Notes under the pieces: generated by a model | What the model saw: the letters and a program-made list of their open reading frames with translations, nothing else | The model's database searches: none | What the model was told of the DNA's origin: nothing | Shown: positions 1 through 5,481 of the stretch, piece by piece | Position numbering within the stretch: position 1 is the stretch's first letter | Layout of the letters: each line of letters starts with the position of its first letter | NCBI GenBank assembly: GCA_025351125.1 | Contig: JANXWN010000307.1 | Coordinates: 1 to 6,000, forward strand | Direction of reading: 5' to 3' | DNA length: 6,000 bases | Origin: Caulobacteraceae bacterium | Lineage (GTDB): Bacteria > Pseudomonadota > Alphaproteobacteria > Caulobacterales > Caulobacteraceae | Program-made: the position numbers and the translations under genes

Positions 1-172
1 CACCCGCGCCGGGGACGACACCGCAACCCCAATCGCCGACCACCGACCACGACCCGGTCCCGCCATTCCACACGCAACTGGCCGCCGGGGCGAGAGTTGG
101 GGTCGCCGTCGCGAGGATTGCGAGTGCCGAGGCGGATACCGCCAACCGACGCTTGGGTGAGGTGAATTGCAT
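1..172 (-). CDS. N-terminal fragment of an exported, autotransporter-like surface protein (continues beyond the left edge)
   Basis: An ATG at 172-170 opens a frame with no stop through position 1, giving the first 57 residues. Residues 1-31 form a classic Sec signal peptide: a basic start (KRR at 7-9), an Ala/Leu/Val-rich core (10-23) and a small-residue region (TLAPAA at 26-31) suited to signal peptidase I. The mature start has two Cys (33 and 50) and the pattern VWNGGTGSW, GDW and VVPGAG. Established knowledge: Trp-Gly-Gly / Asn-Trp / VPGAGD-like openings are common at the N-terminus of large autotransporter-type or beta-helical surface proteins. The candidate ribosome site is AGGG, 8 bases before the ATG. 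The gene lies 192 bp downstream of a membrane TPR regulator on the same strand. Inference: outer-membrane or secreted protein. The passenger and any beta-barrel are outside the window, so the family is not certain. Codon use and GC match the neighbours. Confidence 0.72.
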   Translation of the reverse strand, partial: MQFTSPKRRLAVSASALAILATATPTLAPAASCVWNGGTGSWSVVGDWGCGVVPGAG

Positions 173-221
173 GTAGCTTGCCCTGTAATCTTGAATGGCG
201 CAGTGGTAACTCTACCGCAGC

Positions 222-243
222 CGCGACATATTCGCGACATATT
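222..243. repeat. Perfect 11-bp tandem direct repeat, possible operator
   Basis: The unit CGCGACATATT occurs twice with no spacer (222-232 and 233-243). The period is about one DNA helical turn, so both copies face the same side of the helix. The repeat lies 50-72 bp before the start codon of the exported-protein gene (minus strand), where a promoter or operator is expected. Its AT-rich halves stand out in GC-rich DNA. No regulator family is recognised from it. Confidence 0.5.
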
Positions 244-314
244 AACGCACCCATTTAGCGCACCGATCACGGCATACTGGCGTCGCAAATTGTTGCAAAG
301 AGCAGTATGTGGCG

Positions 315-343
315 GCGATTCGCGTAAAAACTGGCGGAATCGC
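315..343. repeat. Inverted repeat with a GANTC site in each arm
   Basis: GCGATTC (315-321) and GAATCGC (337-343) are exact reverse complements separated by 15 bases, with arm centres 22 bp apart, or two helical turns. Each arm contains a GANTC sequence, the target of CcrM adenine methyltransferase in alphaproteobacteria. Two more GANTC sites follow at 362-366 and 381-385. The repeat lies between the TPR regulator stop and the exported-protein gene. It could be a dyad operator or, in RNA, a weak large-loop hairpin. There is no following T-run to make it a terminator. Confidence 0.45.
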
Positions 344-364
344 GGCAAACGTCACCGTCATGAT

Positions 365-1726
365 TCAGCTAGCGACGAGCGACTCGCCGCGACGACGGCC
401 GATGAGTTGCGCGACTTCTCGGTCGCTCGCCCATGAAATAAAGGCTGCGCTTGTCACTCCACCGCGCCCCCAACGTTCGTTCTTGAGATCAGCCTGCTCC
501 AGCAAGCTCAATAGACGCGCCCGATCGCCCGCCAACGCGGCCAACGTCGCCTGCCACTCGAAGTTGGTGACCGCGCCTAATTGGTGAGCGGCGTCCGCTT
601 CGCGCCTCATCAACTCGAGGAGGGCCGCGGAACCGCCCTTTGCGAAAGTCGCGCGTTCATCATCGGTTCGGCGCGCCATGACCATATCCCCGCGCAATCG
701 GGCGCGCAGCGAGGATTCATCAAGATATTTGGCATAGTTCCGCGTCATCAGGTTGATGGTGGCAAGATAGCTGTGCGAAGACACCGAGGATGGCGCCTCT
801 CTTTCGATCGCGTCCAAAGCGGCCCTTCCTGCCTCGCGGCGTCCGCTCTGCCAAAGGGCCCAACCGTAATCGGCTCGAATGGCGACAGACCCTGGCTCCC
901 GCAGACGCGCCATGTTGAGTTCGTTCAGGCCGGCGGCCATCTCTCCGTTGTTAACCAGGGCGTTGCCGTACCAAAAATGGGTTTGCGAATTCTGGGGGTC
1001 GAGCATGAGAGCTCTTGAAAAATGCTCGCGTGCGCCCACGTTATCGTGGCGCCAATAATAGTCTACAAAGGCGAGCGCGCGGTGGGCGTCGCCACAGTTT
1101 GGATCGATCGCCAGCGCCGCTTTGGCCGCGGCTTCGGCCTGTGGATAGGCTTTGGCCTCGGGCAAGGCGTCGAACTCCCGGATCAGAAGATACGCATCGG
1201 CGAGCCCGGCGTAGGCTGGCGCGAATTTTGGATCGCGGCTGGTGACGGTTCCAAACTCGTTGACGGCCCTGTGCAGTCCATCGGCGGTGCGCGACGCCCA
1301 GTCGTCGCGGGCCTGTAGATAAATGGCTGCCAACTCCGGGTCGGCCGGGAGGGGCCTGGACGTGACGCCGCGCGCAACCACCGGGCTCAAACGAATGGCG
1401 AAGGGGGCCGCGGCGGCGGCCACGGCTAAAACGCCGAACGCGATCACAAAAGGATGTCGCCGCCGCACCGGCAGTTTCGAGCCGCCGTCGGCTTTAATGG
1501 CGGCGTCCGCCGCCGCAAGGTCTGCTGGAGCCACTCTCGGGACGCCCCGCGTCAGCCAAGCGTCGAGCTCATATGTAAAGGCGTAGACCGAGGAGCTGCC
1601 ATTGCCCGGCATTCGGCGCACGGGGAAATCAGGTGAACGGGCCCAGCGCATAACCGTCGTCCGATCGCGCCCGAAATGCGCCGCAATCGACTTCCAACCG
1701 TTAATCCGGGTGAGCGTATCCGTCAT
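365..1726 (-). CDS. Membrane-anchored helix-turn-helix / TPR-repeat regulator
   Basis: The 453-residue protein has three parts. Residues about 7-60 form a DNA-binding domain of the MerR/excisionase-like type: GWKSIAAHFGRDRTTVMRW (10-28), then FPVRRMPG and VYAFTYELDAWL. A linker leads to one hydrophobic segment (about 91-113, Ala/Val/Phe-rich, preceded by RRRH). Residues about 130-335 carry TPR-like helical pairs, for example PAYAGLADAYLLIREF (170-185) and the segments at 211-244, 247-278 and 282-312. The layout recalls CadC-type one-component regulators, with a cytoplasmic DNA-binding head and an exported TPR sensor, but with a different HTH. The ATG at 1726 is preferred: GAGGGG precedes it and the HTH starts soon after. 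A GTG at 1789 (AGGAG 7 bases before it) would add 21 residues. The gene is divergent from chpT and upstream of an exported-protein gene. Ligand and targets are unknown. Confidence 0.8.
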   Translation of the reverse strand: MTDTLTRINGWKSIAAHFGRDRTTVMRWARSPDFPVRRMPGNGSSSVYAFTYELDAWLTRGVPRVAPADLAAADAAIKADGGSKLPVRRRHPFVIAFGVLAVAAAAAPFAIRLSPVVARGVTSRPLPADPELAAIYLQARDDWASRTADGLHRAVNEFGTVTSRDPKFAPAYAGLADAYLLIREFDALPEAKAYPQAEAAAKAALAIDPNCGDAHRALAFVDYYWRHDNVGAREHFSRALMLDPQNSQTHFWYGNALVNNGEMAAGLNELNMARLREPGSVAIRADYGWALWQSGRREAGRAALDAIEREAPSSVSSHSYLATINLMTRNYAKYLDESSLRARLRGDMVMARRTDDERATFAKGGSAALLELMRREADAAHQLGAVTNFEWQATLAALAGDRARLLSLLEQADLKNERWGRGGVTSAAFISWASDREVAQLIGRRRGESLVAS

Positions 1727-1766
1727 CCCGAGCCCCTCTTCGCCAAGCCAAGAACCATAGGTTCGA

Positions 1767-1776
1767 TGAAATTTCA
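1767..1776. promoter_or_regulatory. 10-bp palindrome in the divergent regulator/chpT intergenic region
   Basis: TGAAATTTCA is a perfect 10-bp palindrome in the 112-bp gap between the divergent starts. It sits about 41 bp before the regulator ATG (1726) and 63 bp before the chpT GTG (1839). No clear -35/-10 pair for either gene could be read. A palindrome of this size is only mildly unexpected in a gap of this length. If the regulator gene starts at GTG 1789, the palindrome would be coding. Confidence 0.25.
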
Positions 1777-1838
1777 ACGCGATTTTCACGGCAACGCTCC
1801 TGTTGGCGAAAGGCGCAAATCAGGTGAGGTTGAGCGTC

Positions 1839-2471
1839 GTGACTGTTCAAGACGCCTCGCCCAACCTCCCCGCCGCTCTGGTCGGACGCGTGATCCACGA
1901 CGTGATGGGTCCCCTCAGCGGGGTCATATCGGGCCTGGATTTGCTGAACGACCCACAGGCCCGGGACATGCACCTCGACGCCCTGGCCCTGGCGACGGCG
2001 AGCGCGCGGGCTTTGCACGACGCCACGGCGTTTGCTCGCATCCTGTATGGCGCGGCGTCGGCCCCGCTGGATGCGGCGGCGCTGGAGAGTTTGGCGCGCG
2101 GCCTGTTCGCCGATCAGCGCCCGGTCTTGCACTGGTCGATGATCCTCCCGGCGGTTCCCGCCGTCGTCGGTCGCACCCTGCTGGGATTACTCCAGGTGAC
2201 CGCCGAAGCCCTGGCCGCCGGTGGCGAAGCGAAGGCCGGTGTCGCAAGCTTGAACGGTGGCGTTATATTGCGGATTGACGCGGTCGGCCCGCGATTGAGG
2301 TTTTCGCCCGAAGCTTTGGCCGGCCTACGAGGTTTGCCGTGCGCGCAGGGCTTGATTGGAAAATGGGCGCCGTCGTTCTACCTTTGGACGCAGGTCCAGT
2401 TGGCCGGCGGGGTGATCGAGCTTAAGACGGACAACGCCCGCGCGGTGTTGACCGCGCAATTTCCGCCTTAA
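1839..2471 (+). CDS. chpT: ChpT-like histidine phosphotransferase of the cell-cycle phosphorelay
   Basis: In Caulobacter, ChpT passes phosphate from the hybrid kinase CckA to the response regulators CtrA and CpdR in the cytoplasm. Here 210 residues show the family pattern: [12 protein letters not shown] (17-28) with the phosphorylatable His20 followed by Asp21, then [14 protein letters not shown], which closely matches my recollection of the Caulobacter ChpT first helix. The rest follows the degenerate kinase-like C-terminal fold, ending in a [12 protein letters not shown] region and an [20 protein letters not shown] strand pattern. No ATP-binding boxes are visible, as expected. The start is uncertain. 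GTG 1839 has AGGTGAGG (1822-1829) 9 bases before it; GTG 1824 or TTG 1803 would add 5 or 12 residues. The stop codon overlaps that of convergent purA. Identification rests on remembered family sequence, not on a search. Confidence 0.85.
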   Translation: MTVQDASPNLPAALVGRVIHDVMGPLSGVISGLDLLNDPQARDMHLDALALATASARALHDATAFARILYGAASAPLDAAALESLARGLFADQRPVLHWSMILPAVPAVVGRTLLGLLQVTAEALAAGGEAKAGVASLNGGVILRIDAVGPRLRFSPEALAGLRGLPCAQGLIGKWAPSFYLWTQVQLAGGVIELKTDNARAVLTAQFPP

Positions 2472-3763
2472 AATCCCCCTGCAAACGGGTCGCGGATCAG
2501 AATAATGTCTTCCCGCTCCGGGCTGGTCGTCACCACGTCGACGCGGGCGCCGATCAGAGCCTCGATGCGGCGCACATAGCTTTGGGCGGCGGGTGGCAAG
2601 CCGCTCCATAAGCGAACGCCGTGAGTATTTTCCTTCCAGCCCGGCAGTTCCTCATAGATTGGTTCGACGCTCGCCTGCTCATGCAAACTGGCTGGAAGGT
2701 AGTCGAGCACGCGGTCCCCTAAACGATAGCCGGTACAGACCTTCAAGGTCTCGAAACCGTCCAACACGTCCAGTTTGGTCAGCACCACGCCCTTTATGCC
2801 GCTGATCGCGACCGACTGGCGGACAAGCACCGCGTCGAACCACCCACAGCGACGTTTCCGACCCGTATTGGTGCCAAATTCGTGGCCGCGTACGCCGAGC
2901 CGCTCGCCGATCTCATCGGTCAGTTCGCACGGGAACGGCCCCTCGCCCACCCGCGTGGTGTAGGCCTTGACGATCCCCAATACATAACCGGCGGCCTGCG
3001 GTCCGGCGCCCGCTCCGGTGGCCGCTTGGCCCGCCACGGTGTTCGATGAGGTGACGAACGGATAAGTGCCGTGATCGACGTCCAGCATGGTGGCTTGAGC
3101 GCCTTCAAACAGCACGCATCGTCCATCCGTAATGGCGGAATTGAGCACCCGCCACGCCGGCTGCAGAAAGGGTGCAACCTTGGGCGCGACCTGCGCCAAC
3201 AAGGTTTGCAAACCGGCGGACGTCACTTCGGGAAGCCCCAAACCCCGTCGCAACGGCGCGTGGTGGGCGAGCAAGCGCTCGATCTTGGCGCCGAGGGCGG
3301 CTTCGTCACCCAGATCGCAAAACCGAATCGCCCGCCGACCAACCTTGTCTTCGTAAGCTGGACCGATGCCCCGTCCGGTGGTGCCGATCTTTCCAGCGCC
3401 GGCGCGCGCCTCGCGGGCGACATCCAAATCGCGATGCATCGGCAAGACGAGGCAGGCGTTGTCGGCCAATACCAGCACATCGGGCGTGATGCTTAAGCCC
3501 TGCGCGCGGACCCGCTCAATTTCTTCCAGCAATGCCCACGGATCGACCACTACGCCGTTCCCGATGATCGACAGCTTGCCTTGAACGACGCCTGACGGCA
3601 GCAGGGCGAATTTATAGGTGCTGTTTCCGACGACGATCGTATGGCCGGCGTTGTTGCCGCCCTGAAACCGCACCACGACGTCCGCCCGGTCGGCCAGCCA
3701 ATCGATGACCTTGCCCTTGCCCTCGTCGCCCCATTGGGCGCCGATCACCGTCACATTACCCAA
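2468..3763 (-). CDS. purA: Adenylosuccinate synthetase
   Basis: PurA joins IMP and aspartate using GTP, the first committed step from IMP to AMP, in the cytoplasm. The protein is full length at 431 residues. It has the N-terminal signature QWGDEGKGK (10-18) with catalytic Asp13, and His41 in NNAGHT. It also has IMP-binding [14 protein letters not shown] (127-140), TRVGEGPFP (270-278), the Arg-rich loop [12 protein letters not shown] (299-310), the GTP-base motif TKLDVLD (329-335) and the C-terminal TSPERED (413-419). The start is an unusual TTG at 3763, supported by GGAGG 10 bases upstream and by a product beginning [10 protein letters not shown], which matches the usual alphaproteobacterial N-terminus. 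GTG at 3754 is a less likely alternative. A weak promoter lies just upstream. The gene is convergent with chpT and shares stop-codon bases with it, leaving no room for a terminator between them. Confidence 0.98.
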   Translation of the reverse strand: MGNVTVIGAQWGDEGKGKVIDWLADRADVVVRFQGGNNAGHTIVVGNSTYKFALLPSGVVQGKLSIIGNGVVVDPWALLEEIERVRAQGLSITPDVLVLADNACLVLPMHRDLDVAREARAGAGKIGTTGRGIGPAYEDKVGRRAIRFCDLGDEAALGAKIERLLAHHAPLRRGLGLPEVTSAGLQTLLAQVAPKVAPFLQPAWRVLNSAITDGRCVLFEGAQATMLDVDHGTYPFVTSSNTVAGQAATGAGAGPQAAGYVLGIVKAYTTRVGEGPFPCELTDEIGERLGVRGHEFGTNTGRKRRCGWFDAVLVRQSVAISGIKGVVLTKLDVLDGFETLKVCTGYRLGDRVLDYLPASLHEQASVEPIYEELPGWKENTHGVRLWSGLPPAAQSYVRRIEALIGARVDVVTTSPEREDIILIRDPFAGGF

Positions 3764-3785
3764 AGTCTTTCCGCCTCCAGCGCCT

Positions 3786-3821
3786 GGAAAGGCGCCGCTA
3801 TACTGCGTGGACGGCCTTTCC
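3786..3821. repeat. 8-bp inverted repeat in the purA upstream region
   Basis: GGAAAGGC (3786-3793) and GCCTTTCC (3814-3821) are exact reverse complements with a 20-base spacer. The arm centres are 28 bp apart. The repeat spans the only -10-like hexamer before purA and ends 23 bp before the TTG start. It could be an operator dyad or, if transcription starts further upstream, a leader hairpin. No known regulator motif is recognised. Confidence 0.4.
3797..3802 (-). promoter_or_regulatory. Candidate purA -10 element
   Basis: Read on the minus strand, TATAGC lies 34 bp before the purA TTG codon, between the arms of the inverted repeat. It is the best -10-like hexamer between the carD terminator and purA. 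No good -35 hexamer is found 16-18 bp upstream, so the call is weak. A promoter here is needed, because the carD terminator separates purA from the upstream gene. Confidence 0.25.
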
Positions 3822-3868
3822 GACGCCGTTTAGCGCGGCGCGGCGCCAAGCTCTAGAGCAAATGACGA

Positions 3869-3893
3869 AAAGCCCCGCGGTGCGCGGGGCTTT
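3869..3893 (-). terminator. Rho-independent terminator of carD
   Basis: AAAGCCCCGCG (3869-3879) pairs perfectly with CGCGGGGCTTT (3883-3893): an 11-bp stem with a 3-base loop. On the minus strand it begins 3 bases after the carD stop codon and the stem runs into TTTT. The sequence can also form the hairpin on the plus strand, but there the T-run is short (TTT, then CC). Confidence 0.88.
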
Positions 3894-3895
3894 CC

Positions 3896-4402
3896 TCAGG
3901 CCGCTTTCTGCAGCGACTTGTGCAGCAGGCTGATAGCGGCGTCGCGATCAATGCGCTCAATCGCCGCGACCTCGCGCGCCATGCGATCCAGAGCCGATTC
4001 GTAAAGCTGTCGCTCGGAATAGGATTGCTCCGGTTGTGTCTCCGAACGGTGCAAATCGCGCACGACCTCGGCGATGGAGATCAGATCGCCGGAATTGATC
4101 TTCGCTTCGTATTCTTGCGCGCGACGGCTCCACATAGTGCGTTTGACACGGGCGCGGCCCTTCAGCGTGGTCAGAGCTTGCGAGACGATGTTTCCCTCCG
4201 CCAAGGCGCGCAACCCGGCCGTCTTGGCCTTTTTTGTCGGAACCCGTAGGGTCATTTTCTCGTGGTCAAAAGTAATGACGTACAATTCAAGGGGAACGCC
4301 AACAATTTCCTGTTGTTCGACGCCGATCACCACGCCGACGCCGTGCGCCGGATAGACGACGTGATCGCCAATCTTGAATTCGTGCTCACTCTTGCTGGTC
4401 AT
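3896..4402 (-). CDS. carD: CarD/CdnL-family RNA polymerase-binding transcription factor
   Basis: CarD/CdnL proteins bind the RNA polymerase beta subunit and stabilise the open promoter complex at rRNA and growth genes. The 168-residue product has the N-terminal Tudor-like polymerase-interacting domain (about 8-65: FKIGDHVVYPAHGVG, then YVITFDHEKMTLRVPTKKA). The helical C-terminal domain contains the near-invariant KGRARVKRTMWSRRAQEYEA (81-100), with Trp91 as the likely DNA-wedging residue, and SGDLISIAEVVRDLHR (104-119). The C-terminus is LQKAA. In Caulobacter CdnL a C-terminal Ala-Ala is reported to mark the protein for ClpXP proteolysis, and the same ending here suggests similar turnover. 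The ATG at 4402 has AGAGGG 10 bases upstream. The gene has its own terminator directly after the stop and a long upstream gap with three GANTC sites. The alphaproteobacterial name cdnL is equally valid. Confidence 0.96.
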   Translation of the reverse strand: MTSKSEHEFKIGDHVVYPAHGVGVVIGVEQQEIVGVPLELYVITFDHEKMTLRVPTKKAKTAGLRALAEGNIVSQALTTLKGRARVKRTMWSRRAQEYEAKINSGDLISIAEVVRDLHRSETQPEQSYSERQLYESALDRMAREVAAIERIDRDAAISLLHKSLQKAA

Positions 4403-4738
4403 AGGTCCTAAACCCTCTTTTGAGCCGCCGGCGACGACAAATTCGCCCGCGAACTTTGCGGAATTACCGCGCCATTAATTCTTGAATCACTCTTCAGGAC
4501 ATCATCAGGTTTCGCAGAGTCTCGGACAACTCGCACACCGAACAATGACGCTATCGCGCTCCGCCGCGCCGGGAGCTTCAAACGTCTCGCCGCGACTCAA
4601 AGACAGCTATCACAAAATCGCGGCCATTGAAAGGCTTGGATAAATTCCACGGCAATCGATCGCGTTTGCCACCGCTGCGCGGCGCTCTCTACCCCTCCGG
4701 CGAAATGTCGGCGTAGCCGACAACGGGGGTTCGTTCTC
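4403..4738. other. 336-bp gene-free region upstream of carD, with three GANTC sites
   Basis: No convincing gene is present on either strand. The region must hold the carD promoter (minus strand) and the end of the fdxA transcript, but no clear -35/-10 pair was found. GANTC sites lie at 4484-4488, 4517-4521 and 4594-4598, or 82 to 196 bp before the carD start. A weak hairpin near fdxA (4706-4722) is listed separately. The base composition is less GC-rich than the genes, as expected of regulatory DNA. A small RNA cannot be excluded. Confidence 0.6.
4706..4722 (-). terminator. Possible weak fdxA terminator hairpin
   Basis: TGTCGGC (4706-4712) pairs with GCCGACA (4716-4722) around a 3-base loop, a 7-bp perfect stem. 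On the minus strand it starts 17 bases after the fdxA stop and is followed by TTTCG, a very short T-run. It is plausible as the end of the helicase-S4-fdxA transcript, but weak by comparison with the carD terminator. Confidence 0.4.
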
Positions 4739-5080
4739 TTAAGAGCCCTGGCCTGGCTTTTCGCTGAAATATTTCTCGAACTTGCCGGTTTCGCGTTCGA
4801 AATCCTTGGCGTCGGCGGGGGCGGCGCCCATCACCGTGATGTTGGGCCAAATCTTGGCGTAGTCCGTGTTGATTTTCAGCCATTTGCCGTCGGATTCATC
4901 CTCGGTGTCGGGCTTGATCGCGTCGACCGGGCATTCGGGCTCGCACACCCCGCAGTCGATGCACTCGTCGGGGCTGATGACCAGAAAGTTTTCGCCTTCG
5001 TAAAAGCAGTCCACCGGACACACCTCCACGCAGTCCATAAACTTACATTTAATGCAGGCATCGGTGACGATGTAGGTCAT
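4739..5080 (-). CDS. fdxA: FdxA-type seven-iron ferredoxin (3Fe-4S and 4Fe-4S clusters)
   Basis: This is a small cytoplasmic electron carrier of 113 residues, the usual FdxA length. Cysteines lie at 9, 12, 17, 21, 25, 40, 43, 46 and 50, which is the Azotobacter vinelandii ferredoxin I pattern shifted by one for the initiator Met. By that alignment Cys9, Cys17 and Cys50 bind the 3Fe-4S cluster, Cys21, Cys40, Cys43 and Cys46 bind the 4Fe-4S cluster, and Cys12 and Cys25 are free. The motifs [10 protein letters not shown] and [16 protein letters not shown] are clear, and the C-terminal extension ([17 protein letters not shown]) is typical of the family. The ATG overlaps the stop of the S4 gene (ATGA, 5080-5077), and the upstream bases show no good ribosome site, so translation is probably coupled. 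The electron partner cannot be told from this sequence. Confidence 0.97.
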   Translation of the reverse strand: MTYIVTDACIKCKFMDCVEVCPVDCFYEGENFLVISPDECIDCGVCEPECPVDAIKPDTEDESDGKWLKINTDYAKIWPNITVMGAAPADAKDFERETGKFEKYFSEKPGQGS

Positions 5081-5481
5081 CGTTTGACTCTGGGCGAAGG
5101 GGGAAGGGGCGAAGACGATGGCGCCCCCGCGGGGGCCGGGGTGTTTGTCAGGCCCGAGCCCGAATTGTCAATGGTCGGCGCGGGGTTCCCGTCGAGAGTT
5201 TCATAAAGTGCGCGGGCTTCAGCGGCGGGGCCACGCCGTTCGCCGGCCGCTCGAACGCGGATGGCGAGCAACCGACCGGCGTGGACGAAGACCAGCGAGT
5301 CGCCGGGCCGGACAGTTCGCGAGGCTTTGTCGACACGGCTATGCGAACCGTCCGTGCGCGCAAGCCGGATGCGACCGTGCTCGACAGCGGCGGCGGCCTG
5401 GGTTCGCGTCTTGAACAGTCGCGCCCGCCACAACCATACATCGATCCGGGCGACGTTGATTAGGCAGGCGTCCTTAGGCAC
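5077..5481 (-). CDS. S4-domain RNA-binding protein (Hsp15-like)
   Basis: The 134-residue protein has an S4 RNA-binding domain at about 11-70: [20 protein letters not shown] (11-30), then VEHGRIRL and [34 protein letters not shown] segment (80-96) is typical of short alphaproteobacterial S4 proteins related to Hsp15, which binds stalled 50S ribosomal subunits in E. coli. The last 35 or so residues are Pro/Ser/Ala-rich and probably disordered. The start is a GTG at 5481, which overlaps the helicase stop by 8 bp. No ribosome site is visible, and no other start codon exists before the S4 domain. Its stop overlaps the fdxA start by 4 bp. The helicase-S4-fdxA order recurs in alphaproteobacteria as I recall it, which suggests a conserved RNA-related operon. 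The exact RNA target is unknown. Confidence 0.9.
   Translation of the reverse strand: MPKDACLINVARIDVWLWRARLFKTRTQAAAAVEHGRIRLARTDGSHSRVDKASRTVRPGDSLVFVHAGRLLAIRVRAAGERRGPAAEARALYETLDGNPAPTIDNSGSGLTNTPAPAGAPSSSPLPPSPRVKR

Noticed and set aside
195..220. tRNA-like D-arm sequence (GGCGCAGTGGTAAC)
   Set aside because: There is no matching acceptor stem, anticodon arm or T-loop (GTTCGANTC) at the right spacing, so it is not a tRNA gene or a clear fragment.
581..1018. Plus-strand open frame of 145 codons inside the TPR regulator gene
   Set aside because: It lies antisense to a gene with recognisable domains. Long antisense frames are expected in GC-rich DNA.
1676..2278. Plus-strand 200-codon frame overlapping chpT in another frame
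   Set aside because: Its product is Arg/Pro/Gly-rich without domains, the typical out-of-frame shadow of a GC-rich gene. The chpT frame carries the conserved His motif.
4558..4576. Short inverted repeat GCTCC/GGAGC
   Set aside because: The stem is only 5 bp with a 9-base loop in GC-rich DNA, and there is no T-run, so it is expected by chance.
4545..4643. Plus-strand 32-codon open frame starting ATG in the carD upstream gap
   Set aside because: No ribosome site precedes it, the composition gives no family signal, and it runs against the carD promoter region. Chance is sufficient.
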